A stretch of 64,000 nucleotides of DNA. Source: CAVZVZ01 sp963778895 (GTDB lineage Bacteria > Actinomycetota > Acidimicrobiia > Acidimicrobiales > Acidimicrobilacustridaceae). Location: assembly GCA_963778895.1 (NCBI GenBank), contig CAVZVZ010000005.1, positions 1 to 64,000 of the forward strand, written 5' to 3'. Shown piece by piece: positions 56,185-64,000 of this stretch; the first letter of the stretch is position 1, and every line of letters begins with the position of its first letter. The notes below the pieces were generated by a model. It did not search any database. It saw nothing but the letters and a program-made list of their open reading frames with translations, and was not told where the DNA came from. The position numbers and the translations under genes were made by a program.

Positions 56185-58538
56185 TCAGCCAGTGAAGCGA
56201 GGCCGCGCGTCGGGCTCGGTGGAAAGATCCTCTGGCGCAACCACGGTCGATTCGTCGCTCGCCGGCGGGGTGCTCGTGGTGGACGTGGTGGTCGAGCTGG
56301 TGGGCGGGGGCCCCACGTCGGCACCGGTGAGCGCCGCCAGCGCCGTGAAGTCGTGGTCGATGCTCGCATCGCCGGCGACGACCCGATAGCGCCAGGTGTC
56401 GAAGTCGACGTGAGTGAACGGCGAGTCCCAGCGGGGGTATCCGCTCAGGGCTTGCTGTTGTCCGTCGACGGTGAGCGGCGCGTCCCAACCGACCGACACC
56501 GCGCCATCGCTCGGCGAGTGGTAGGCGACATCGAAACCGTCCTTGTAGGTGTGCGCCGACCCGTCGGCCGCCGGTAGCGGCGTCACCGCCGGCGCCGAAG
56601 CCGTGATGGCGGTGACGAAGGAAGCGAACGGATCCGGCGTACCCGCCCAGTCGGCACTGCGGCCGACCTCGGTGATCCACACGTTGTCCGCCCCGCCGTC
56701 GGCCACCAGATCGAACGGTTGGGTGAGCCCGAGGGTGTAGTCGCCCGGCGCGTAGGTGCGCCAGTGGGTCGGCCGCCACGACCAGAGCGCGATGTACCCG
56801 TCGCCTTTGCGCCCGATGGTCCATCCGTCTTGTTGGACGACCTGGTCGAAGTGCTCGGTCGGGAAGAACGCGTGCGTCAGGTTCTCGTACTCGAGGTACG
56901 GAATGGGATTGCCGGGCGAGTTCTCGTACTGCGGCGCGTAGATCGAGATGTTGACCTTGTCGTGCTGAACCGACCGTGGTGCCGACGCCTGGCCGGTCCA
57001 GTAGTACGACGAGTCACTCCGCGCGTCCTCCTCGGTCAGCGGCGCGTCCTTGGCCGGATGGTTGGTGAAGACGAGGGCATCGGGATCGAGGGTCGCTTGG
57101 CTCGTCTGGACCTGTTCGCTGCGCTGGCCCTTCCGCCAGTCCTGCGCGGTCGAGAGCATCACCTCGGGCGAGCGCCAGGTGTAGGTGTTCACCTCGGAGA
57201 GCAGGCCCGCATTCACCGCGGTGGCCAGACTGCGAGCGCGAGGTTCTGGAGCTGCTCGATGGAGCTGTTCTCGATGATCGGCTTCAGCACACCGAGGTCT
57301 TGGAACAGGTCGGTGTCGAGCAGGTCATAGGTCTTGATCAGGTCGATGCTCATCGGCACGGTCTGCCAAGGGAACTGTGCGCCCATCCCCCACCACACCA
57401 GCGGGTCGTCGTACGGCGAGCCCGTACGCGGGCGCGGGGTCGGGCGTGATCGGCGCGTGTGGGTCGATGGGGATGCCCTGGCGCTGGCGGACGACACCGA
57501 CCTCCGCGCTCCTGCGCGATGACCCGTGCCACCTCGGGCGGGCGGTATCGACGCGCCATGGCGAGCAACGATGTGTTGTCGACACCCTCGTAGTCGGTGG
57601 GCGTGTCGTCGAACACCATCTTCGCCATCGAGTAGGTGTCCTCGTCCCGTGCCGTCATCTTGTCCTTGAGATACGACCGGCCGTGAGTGGCGCCGAACGA
57701 TCCGTTCTGGAGATGCGATGCCAGCTCCACGAACATCACGTCGAGCAGAGCCGACGCCCAGTGCGTGATCTCGGGATCGTCGGACCAGTCGGCGAGCAGC
57801 AGCAGCCCCTTGAGGTCCTCCATCCAGTACACGTTCGAGAGCCACTCGCTGAACCCGAAGCGAGCACGGAGCGACATCCAACGCAGGATCAGGTCGCGCG
57901 CGTGGTCCATGTGCTGCTTGCCGGTCATACCGCTGTTGGCGAACACAGTCGTCGGGATAGGTCTGTCCGGCGATGAACTCGTTCGCCAGATAAATGATCA
58001 GGTGGTTCTCGGTCCAGTAGTACTGCGAGTCGATGATCCCGGGCGGAGTCGGCTCCGTCCACCAGTACTTGAAGTTCAGGATCCGCTCCTCGAACGCGGA
58101 GGCCAGGTCGGGGCGCAGTTGGTCACGGTGCGCGAGCAACGTGAACAGGTAGTCGTTGATGGCGAAGTCGCCGGTGTCGCGAAACTCGCGCAGCTGCTGG
58201 AATCGAGCCTCGTAGTCGCTCGGATCGGGCGCGTTGGAGTCCCACACGAACGATGGATCCCGATCGTGACGCTCGGCGTGCGCCAGCACCGACGGGATCG
58301 AACCCGGTGACAGCCCTTGCCCGGTGGCCCACGCCAGGTAGTCGTTCGTGCGGGCTTGCCAGACATCCTCGGGCACGCGCTCACCCCCGTCGTCCGCCCA
58401 CGCGGTATCGGTCCCGGCATCCGGCCGCACGACGCCGGGCACGATCGCCAGACCGACCCCGAACGCCATCACGACCGCCAATGCGAGCGCGGTCCGGCCC
58501 CGTCCCCCCATTCCCATCACGGCGACATTAGACATCAT
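56185..58538 (-). CDS. large secreted protein, possible alpha/alpha-toroid polysaccharide-active, C-terminal RPRFTG, frame-broken
   Basis: About 785 residues, not recognised by name. Signal peptide (TALALAVVMAFGVGLAIVPG). The N-terminal 400 residues are helical with many aromatic residues (DYEARFQQLREFRDTGDFAI, YYWTENHLIIYLANEFIAG, TYSMAKMVFDDTPTDYEG), a layout seen in alginate-lyase-like toroid enzymes. Later come IALWSWRPTHWRTYAPGDYT and VWITEVGRSADWAG. The end is a Ser/Thr linker (STTTSTTSTPPASDESTVV) and PDARPRFTG. Breaks lie near 57945, 57500, 57415 and 57225. The catalytic site is not identified. Confidence 0.6.
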
Positions 58539-58575
58539 CACCGGCCCACGGAGCCCGGTCGAGCGTCCTGACCCG

Positions 58576-58776
58576 TCAACCGTCCGGAGGCGTGCGCTTG
58601 CGCGCCAGCACCGCCCAGACGATGAGACCCACTCCGAGCACGACAGCGGCACCACCGATCCAAGCCCACTGAGAATGACCGGTCATCGGCGAGCCTTTGG
58701 CGACCCCGACCCCTTGCGCGAACCAGAGGCCACCGATCAAGCAGAGTGCTGCCCCGACGATTGCACGTGTCCACAT
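58576..58776 (-). CDS. 66-residue two-helix membrane protein
   Basis: MWTRAIVGAALCLIGGLWFA forms the first helix; a short loop (KGSPMTGHSQWAW) leads to the second, IGGAAVVLGVGLIVWAVLA, and a basic tail. It lies between the large secreted protein and the RidA gene on the same strand. No function is known for such proteins. Confidence 0.65.
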   Translation of the reverse strand: MWTRAIVGAALCLIGGLWFAQGVGVAKGSPMTGHSQWAWIGGAAVVLGVGLIVWAVLARKRTPPDG

Positions 58777-58787
58777 GGCAACTCCGA

Positions 58788-59253
58788 TCAGTTCCGAAGG
58801 GCGACGGCCACTTCGATCTCGACGGCACCGCCACGCGGCAGCGCGGCCACACCGATGGCGGAACGGGTGTGGCGACCCGCGTCACCGAAGACGTCGGCCA
58901 GCAGCCGACTCGCGCCATCGACGACAGCAGCCTGCTGGTGAAATCCCGGCGCGCACGCAACGAAGCCGATGACCGTCAGCACCCGCTGGACGCGATCCAA
59001 GGTGCCGAGCTCGGCCCGCAGGACCGACAGCGCGTTCAGCGCGCACCAGCGCGCCGCTTCGGCTCGCGGCTTCGATGGTGACCCCGGCACCGACGATGCC
59101 TTGGTGCACCACCGCACCGGTGAGATCCCGTGGGAGCTGCCCGGATGTTCGGGCCACCCCTCCGTGAACGACCACCGCATCGAGCGGTTCGTGGGGTGGG
59201 TACGGGCCAGGGAGCCGCAGCCCGAGCTCTTCCAGCCGCGCTTCGAAGGTCAT
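58788..59253 (-). CDS. RidA/YjgF family protein, one frame break
   Basis: About 155 residues. Starts MTFEARLEELGLRLPG, with VHGGVARTSGQLPRDLTG, then after a slip near 59065 EAARWCALNALSVLRAELGT and the hallmark RSAIGVAALPRGGAVEIEVA. RidA proteins hydrolyse reactive enamine/imine intermediates; this longer subgroup lacks functional data. It lies 22 bp after the DUF1345 gene on the same strand. Confidence 0.82.
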
Positions 59254-59275
59254 CGCTGGTTCTCCTTCATCGGGC

Positions 59276-59911
59276 TCACTTGAGCAGCCCGGCGATGATG
59301 TTCACCATCAGCGCCACGATGACCGCACCGAACAGGTAGGACAAGAGTGCGTGGCGGAGCACGGTGTGGCGAATCACTCCGCTGTTGATGTCGGTGTCCG
59401 ACACCTGGAACGTCATACCCACCGTGAAGGCCACGTAGGCGAAATCGCGATAGTCCGGGTTGTACTCACCGCTCTTGAAGTCGATCCCGCTCGGGTGGGG
59501 CGAGTAGTACTCGTGCGCGTACCGCAGCATGAACACGGTGTGCACGACGGTCCACGACAGGATGACCGTCACCGCCGACATAGTGGTCAGCAACACCTCG
59601 AGTGTCGCCCCGACTTCGTGCGACTTCACGAGGCCGAAGGCCGCGCCCAGCAGACTGGCGACGCACGCAGTCACGAGCAGAACGCTCGCCGACGTGCGGC
59701 TGTTGTCCTCGCGTGTGGCCAGCCGCCTGGTGTCGTCCGGGTCCAGGTTCCGAACGCGGAACCAAACCTGGAGGAGCCAGAACGCGCCGGCCGCCGACCA
59801 CCCGACGAGCACGGCGAGCTGCCACACCGAGACGAGCGCTACCGCCCCACCGAAGATCAGGCCGACGCACAGAGCGATCAAGACCCGAGTGCGCGAGGAA
59901 CTCCCGTTCAT
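59276..59911 (-). CDS. DUF1345 membrane protein
   Basis: Intact, 211 residues with five membrane helices. Hallmarks of the family are LSWTVVHTVFMLRYAHEYY and YRDFAYVAFTVGMTFQVSDT near the C-terminus. The function is unknown. It starts MNGSSSRTRVLIALCVG and heads a short minus-strand run with the RidA gene. Confidence 0.88.
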   Translation of the reverse strand: MNGSSSRTRVLIALCVGLIFGGAVALVSVWQLAVLVGWSAAGAFWLLQVWFRVRNLDPDDTRRLATREDNSRTSASVLLVTACVASLLGAAFGLVKSHEVGATLEVLLTTMSAVTVILSWTVVHTVFMLRYAHEYYSPHPSGIDFKSGEYNPDYRDFAYVAFTVGMTFQVSDTDINSGVIRHTVLRHALLSYLFGAVIVALMVNIIAGLLK

Positions 59912-59971
59912 GCCGAAGGCTTATCGCGAAGAAAGGCGGTTCGTACTACTTCCTCCAACCCCCCCCTCGGA

Positions 59972-60000
59972 CGCCAGGAGACTTCGCGTCCTGACGCGCC
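59972..60000 (-). terminator. weak hairpin after ynfA
   Basis: On the minus strand GCGTCAGGA and TCCTGGCGT pair over 9 bp (two wobble pairs) around a 9-nt loop, 16-44 nt past the YnfA stop. Evidence is modest. Confidence 0.35.
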
Positions 60001-60015
60001 GCGGTTGCTCCGACG

Positions 60016-60351
60016 TCAGGCTGCTCGGGGGGCGAACATGATCACGGCCACGCCGACCAGGCAGATGGTGGCGCCGAGGTAGTCGTAGCGATCCGGTTCG
60101 AACCCGTCCATGACGATGCCCCACGCCAGCGAGCCGGCGACGAAGATGCCTCCGTACGCCGCGAGGATGCGGCCGAAGTTGTTGTCCTCCTGGAACGTAG
60201 CGACGAACCCGTACCCCGCGAGCGCGACGATGCCCGCACCGATCCAAGCGATCCCTCGATGCTCGCGGGCACCTTGCCAGATGAGCCAGGCCCCGCCGAT
60301 CTCCGCGACGGCGGCGAGAACGAACAGCGCAACGGCGCGAACGACGCTCAT
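60016..60351 (-). CDS. ynfA: YnfA family (UPF0060) membrane protein
   Basis: Intact, 111 residues, four membrane helices in an SMR-like arrangement. It starts MSVVRAVALFVLAAVAEIGG with the family motif AEIGGAWLIWQ, and has RILAAYGGIFVAGSLAWGIV. YnfA proteins are small exporters of cationic compounds related to EmrE. Its ATG overlaps the stop of the MerR regulator gene, so it is that regulator's likely target. Confidence 0.92.
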   Translation of the reverse strand: MSVVRAVALFVLAAVAEIGGAWLIWQGAREHRGIAWIGAGIVALAGYGFVATFQEDNNFGRILAAYGGIFVAGSLAWGIVMDGFEPDRYDYLGATICLVGVAVIMFAPRAA

Positions 60352-61094
60352 GATGCCGTGCCGACGAGCGCGTCGATCACCGGTCGCGCATCGGGCGGTC
60401 CCGTGACCTCGAACGCGACACCATCGACGTCGAAGGTCAAAGCCAGCGTGAAGAAGGGGCAGCAATCCTGCTCCGCGGCCGCGAGCGCGGCCAGCGCCTC
60501 CACGCCCACACCACGCGGAAATCGAACCCTCATGCCGCCTTCCGTCGGCTCACGACTGGTGGCCAGAGCCAGGGCCGCTCGCCAGTCGTCGATGCGATCC
60601 CCCACCTGCTCGGGCGCCAAGGTGCAGGCGATCGGCGGACTCGTCGCATCTTGCTTCGTCGTGAGCACCACCGCCGAAGGGAGGTGACCTTCGTCCGAGG
60701 TGCATCCGCAGGCGTCGTCGCACGGCCCGTCCGGCGTGTGCCGGCGTAGCGTCGCCGACACGCGTTGGAGCTCGGCCGTGAAGGCCACGAGCTCGGTGAT
60801 CCGCGCTCGGGCGTCGGCGATCTTGGCCCCCACGAGGGCGCGCAGTCGGTCTTGGACGGGAGCGCATCGCTCCTCGTCGAGGAGCAACAGGAGCTCGGTG
60901 ATCTCGTCGAGCGAGAGCCCGAAGCCCTTGGCTCGGCCGATGAACGCGAGGACCTCGAGGTGGTGATCGTCGTACCTGCGATACCCGGCCGGCGTGCGCG
61001 CCGGGCGCACGAGTCCCGATCGCTCGTAGAAGCGGAGCGTCGACGCCGGGAACCCGGTGCGATCGGACACTTGCGAGATCGAATAGCCATCCAT
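60348..61094 (-). CDS. MerR family regulator with C-terminal Cys-containing domain
   Basis: Intact, 248 residues. The helix-turn-helix is YSISQVSDRTGFPASTLRFY and the MerR dimer helix follows. A Cys-rich bridge is CDDACGCTSDEGH, and a second domain ends in AEQDCCPFFTLALTFDVDG. That tail domain also occurs in other actinobacterial MerR proteins. The cysteines suggest metal or thiol sensing. The gene heads a two-gene operon with ynfA and starts 6 nt after its -10 box, without a ribosome site. Confidence 0.88.
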   Translation of the reverse strand: MDGYSISQVSDRTGFPASTLRFYERSGLVRPARTPAGYRRYDDHHLEVLAFIGRAKGFGLSLDEITELLLLLDEERCAPVQDRLRALVGAKIADARARITELVAFTAELQRVSATLRRHTPDGPCDDACGCTSDEGHLPSAVVLTTKQDATSPPIACTLAPEQVGDRIDDWRAALALATSREPTEGGMRVRFPRGVGVEALAALAAAEQDCCPFFTLALTFDVDGVAFEVTGPPDARPVIDALVGTAS

Positions 61095-61100
61095 GAGCCC

Positions 61101-61132
61101 ACCGTAAAGGTTCGACCGGGGTTGAAGGTCAA
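61101..61132 (-). promoter_or_regulatory. MerR-type promoter with overlong spacer
   Basis: On the minus strand, -35 TTGACC (61132-61127), a 20-bp spacer and -10 TACGGT (61106-61101). The spacer contains a dyad TTCAACCC-CGGTCGAA (61126-61111; 6 of 8 pairs). MerR activators act on promoters with a 19-20 bp spacer like this. The ATG is 6 nt past the -10. Confidence 0.65.
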
Positions 61133-61162
61133 GAGCGAGTCAGGCCCGCCGGCATGAAGGTC

Positions 61163-61168
61163 TAGGGT
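61163..61168 (+). promoter_or_regulatory. -10 hexamer TAGGGT, leaderless start
   Basis: TAGGGT ends 6 nt before the ATG at 61175; no ribosome site. Confidence 0.45.
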
Positions 61169-61174
61169 CCACCA

Positions 61175-62335
61175 ATGCCTGCATCGATTGGTCCTTTGAT
61201 CGCTGCCGATGAGCAGTTCACGCACCAGATCACCGATACCCACGCTCGCGTAGGCACGAGCGAGCGGAGCTGGACCGAGAAGGTCTGCGCCATGGCTGCA
61301 GCCCGGGATGGTTCCATCCAGCTCGCACTCGGCATGGGCAAGTACAACAACCGCAACGTGATGGACGCCTACGCCGGCATCTCCCGCGGCGTGGAACAGT
61401 GGACGGTCCGCTCGAGTCGCGTGCTCGCGCCCGATCCCGAGACGACCTCCGTCGGCCCGATCCACTACGAGGTGAACGAGCCGCTCCACGAGATCCGCTT
61501 CGCTCTGGACACGAACGACGAACAGCCGATCGCCTTCGAATGGATCTTCACCGGCACCGTCAAGCCCCGACTCGAGAACCGCGAGGTGCATCTGAGTCGC
61601 GACCGCTACCGGATCGATGCCGACGTCGTCCGCTACCACCAGGTCGGAACGGCGCGCGGGTGGATCGAACTCGACGGCAAGCGCACGGAATTCGACGACA
61701 GCACGTGGGTGTCCACCCGCGACCGCTCGTGGGGTGTGCGCTACGGGGTCGGCGCGCCGACACCCGACATCGCACCCTCGCCGATGCCTCCTGGCGCGAG
61801 CGGCTACGTGCTGTGGTTTCCCGTGTCTTGCACAAGCGCCGACGGCACGCCGTTCGGGTTGCACTTCTACTATCAGCGATTCGGTTTCGGCGGTCGTAGC
61901 CGGCTCACCTTCGAGGGCGGCATCGAGCACGCCGACGGAAGCCGCGAGGAGTTCGTGGCGGCGCGGCCCGATCTCCGATTCGACGATGCGACGCGCCGGT
62001 TTCAGGGCGGCACCATCACGGCGACCATGTCCGACGGCACCGACCGCGAATACCGGTTGAGCCCCGTGAGCGAGACCGGGTTCCTGTTGGCCGCCGGGCT
62101 CTACGGCGGGTACGACGATCACTATCACGGGCAATGGCGGGGCGAGGCCCACCTCGAGGGCGATCACTACCCCGATTGCACGCTCCCTCAGGCGGTGAAG
62201 CAGCTCCGCCATCACGGTCAACGACTGGTGCGAGTCGAGGATCCCGATGGCGCAATCGGCTACGGCGACCTGCAGAGCATCGTCAGCGGCCCGCACCCCG
62301 AGATCGGCCTCACCGAGGAGGGCGAGATCCGTTGA
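61175..62335 (+). CDS. DUF7064/DUF7065-type lipocalin-like protein (intact paralogue)
   Basis: Intact, 386 residues. It shares with the broken gene at 676-1996 the core VSTRDRSWGVRYG, a following strand VLWFPVSC and HGQWRGEAHLEGDHY near the C-terminus. The N-terminus starts MPASIGPLIAADEQF. The TRDRSWG core resembles AttH/CrtC lipocalin-like proteins. It may bind lipids, steroids or isoprenoids. It converges on the acyl-CoA synthetase gene with 20 bp between stops, and stands alone on its strand behind a leaderless promoter. Confidence 0.75.
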   Translation: MPASIGPLIAADEQFTHQITDTHARVGTSERSWTEKVCAMAAARDGSIQLALGMGKYNNRNVMDAYAGISRGVEQWTVRSSRVLAPDPETTSVGPIHYEVNEPLHEIRFALDTNDEQPIAFEWIFTGTVKPRLENREVHLSRDRYRIDADVVRYHQVGTARGWIELDGKRTEFDDSTWVSTRDRSWGVRYGVGAPTPDIAPSPMPPGASGYVLWFPVSCTSADGTPFGLHFYYQRFGFGGRSRLTFEGGIEHADGSREEFVAARPDLRFDDATRRFQGGTITATMSDGTDREYRLSPVSETGFLLAAGLYGGYDDHYHGQWRGEAHLEGDHYPDCTLPQAVKQLRHHGQRLVRVEDPDGAIGYGDLQSIVSGPHPEIGLTEEGEIR

Positions 62336-62355
62336 ACGACGCGCGGCCGCCTTCT

Positions 62356-64000
62356 TCAGCGGCTCAGCACCTCGGCCCGGCCGTTGGCCTCGAAACGCCG
62401 AAGGATCTCGTCGCGATCGGACTCGGTGAGTCGACGCAGTGGCTCGCGGCGCTCGGGGCGCCAGTAGACGGGGTCATCGGCGGTCGACGTCCAGCGGGCT
62501 CTTCGCAGCGGCGTCTTGTCGATCTTGTTCGTCGCGGTGACCGGTAGCGCCGGCACGATACGGACGTAGCGCGGCGACCACTTGGTCCCGAGGTCACGTT
62601 GGGTCGGTGAGGAAGGCATCGAAGGCGGCCGGGTCGAACTCGACCCCGTCGGCCAGCTCGATCACCGCCATCGTCTGGTCGTCGACGGTGTGGTCATCGG
62701 GAACCCCGAACACCGCGACACCCGCGACGCCGGGAAACCGCTGGATCACTCGCTCGACCGGCGCAGCAGCAAAGTTCTCGCCGTCGACACGGATCCAGTC
62801 GGCGTTGCGGCCGGCGAAGTAGAACACGTCGTTCTCGTCGCGGTACGCAAGATCGCCCGACCAGTACCACCCCGCTCGGCTGCGCGCCGCGTTGGCCTCG
62901 TCGTTGTTGTAGTAGCCCTCGAACCGGTCGAGCGCGTTGCGGCCCACGAGCTCACCGATGGCCTCGTCGGCGTTTACGAGCTTGCCGTCGGCGTCGAACC
63001 GGGCCCGCGGGCATTCCTCGTCGGTCGCGGGATCGATGATCGCGATGTCGAGTCCTTCGCCGGGCACGCCGAGCGCCTCGGGTGGCTGGCCAGGACTCGG
63101 GATCATCACGATGGCGTTCTCGCTCGAGCCGTAACCGCCGAACACCGGAGGGCCGAAGCGACGCTCGAACGCCTTCATGTCCGCCGTCGACGACTCGGGG
63201 GCCAGCACGAACTTCAGATCGTGGTCCTTGTCGTGCGCGGATTCGGGTGTGGCCAGGACGTACGCGAGCGCGCGACCGATCGTGCTGGTGAAGGTGCAGT
63301 GATACTGGCGCACATCGGGCAGGAAGCCCGAAGCCGAGAACTTCCGCTTGAACACCAACGACGCACCGCTCGCGAACGACGGGAACACCATCGCCATGAG
63401 TGCGTTGCCGTGGAAGACGGGCATCGAGCAATAGAGGATGTCCCGCGAGCGGAACGGCATCTGGCCCGTCGCCGCGCGCGCCGCCCGGCCCTGGGTGACC
63501 CGCACCGCCTTCGGCGCGGCCGTGGAGCCCGAGGTGAAGATCAACAGCAGCAGGTCCTCGGGAACCGGCGCCGCGGTGATCGCGGGTGCGTCGGGCCCGC
63601 GGTAGCGGGCAAGGGTCGCCTCGTGCTCGGGTGAGTCGGCGATGATCACATGGCCGGACGCGGCGCCGAGGTCGAGGCCATCGAGCAGTTCCGCATAGCT
63701 GGAGTCGGTGACGATCACCTGGCAGTCGGCGTGGCGGATGTCGCGGGCGAGCTCCGCGCCACGGCGGGTGGGGTTGATGCCGACGACGACGCGGCCCGAC
63801 AGCGCCGCACCCCCCAGCATGAAGAGGTACTCGGGCACGTTGTCGAGCAGCACTCCTACATGGAGCGGCTCTGTGCGCAGAAGGTCCTCGAGGTAGGCGC
63901 CGCGGACCTCCATCTCGGTCTCGACCTCGGCCCAGGTCCAGCGCTCGCCCTCGAACTGCAGTCCGACGTTCGGATCACCGGCGCGCGACCGCACCAGCTC
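62356..64000 (-). CDS. acyl-CoA synthetase (AMP-forming, FadD17-like), 5' end outside the window
   Basis: At least 545 residues. Motifs are LLLIFTSGSTAAPKAVRVTQ (the P-loop; a Thr-Ser-Gly-Ser core), FGGYGSSENAIVM, GWYWSGDLAYRDENDVFYFA and RNADWIRVDGENFAAAPVER. It activates fatty or steroid-side-chain acids with ATP and CoA. The frame changes near 62600; the tail has VTATNKIDKTPLRRARW with the catalytic Lys. The first codons beyond GLQFEGERWTWAEVETEM run off the end. FadD17 is the closest subgroup I can name. Confidence 0.9.

Noticed and set aside
62810..62840. GAAC-N5-GTTC near 62823 as a third LexA box
   Set aside because: It lies inside the acyl-CoA synthetase coding region, has the wrong spacing and lacks the outer TCG/CGA bases.
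1..64000. Many broken genes as a region of pseudogenes
   Set aside because: Breaks are single-base, leave every family motif in place and affect core-looking and accessory genes alike; sequence error is the simpler reading.
1..64000. CRISPR arrays, insertion sequences, rRNA or tRNA genes, attachment sites
   Set aside because: No spaced direct repeats, transposase motifs or RNA gene signatures were found on either strand.

Overview
The window comes from a GC-rich actinobacterium. A deep-branching group such as the Acidimicrobiia is my best guess, inferred from gene content only: an F420-type luciferase-like enzyme, a DUF222/HNH gene with an actinobacterial LexA box, a two-subunit CrtYc/CrtYd lycopene cyclase, a CarH-like regulator, a stand-alone LigD polymerase and many acyl-CoA and sulfotransferase genes. 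I see no rRNA or tRNA gene, no CRISPR array, no insertion sequence and no prophage.

Layout. 0-5.9 kb: a broken luciferase-like monooxygenase, a lipocalin-like DUF7064/7065-type protein, an APH-fold phosphotransferase, an acetyltransferase, a lipoprotein, the relic of a LexA-controlled HNH gene, and a membrane protein. 6-14.2 kb: a DUF4012 protein, an LPXTG surface protein, an alpha/beta hydrolase coupled to a LigD-type polymerase, an anti-sigma-like ATPase, and a DUF35/thiolase pair. 14.2-20.3 kb: a carotenoid locus. A CarH-like B12 photoreceptor-repressor sits beside crtYc-crtYd-crtZ (+), faced by a GGPP synthase-crtI-crtB operon (-) and a divergent idi. Both divergent promoters carry a TTTAGCnCTAAw motif. 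The set should make beta-carotene and zeaxanthin-type pigments. 20-25.6 kb: a membrane protein, a sulfotransferase, an FkbM methyltransferase and a MarR-ABC exporter operon. 25.6-36.4 kb: exported proteins (choice-of-anchor L, phospholipase C-like, intradiol dioxygenase, solute-binding protein, deacetylase) and assorted enzymes. 36.4-49 kb: three TetR regulators with dyad operators next to an MFS pump, an ABC heterodimer and an NTF2-like enzyme, plus a complete DUF222/HNH gene whose start codon lies inside a LexA box. 49-58.8 kb: a fibronectin-III protein, P450-FAH and SRPBCC-amidohydrolase operons, and a large secreted protein. 58.8-64 kb: RidA, DUF1345, a MerR-YnfA operon, a second DUF7064/7065-type protein and an acyl-CoA synthetase that runs off the edge.

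Sequence quality. Close to half of the genes read as two or more pieces in different frames, including genes of obvious function (GGPP synthase, crtB, ABC transporters). The breaks look like single-base errors, often next to TCG/CGA, rather than real pseudogenes. I give each such gene as one feature and state where the frame changes.

Expression signals. At least nine start codons have a TANNNT hexamer ending 6-9 nt upstream and no Shine-Dalgarno sequence, which points to frequent leaderless transcription. Genes inside operons are instead joined by ATGA, GTGA or short overlaps.
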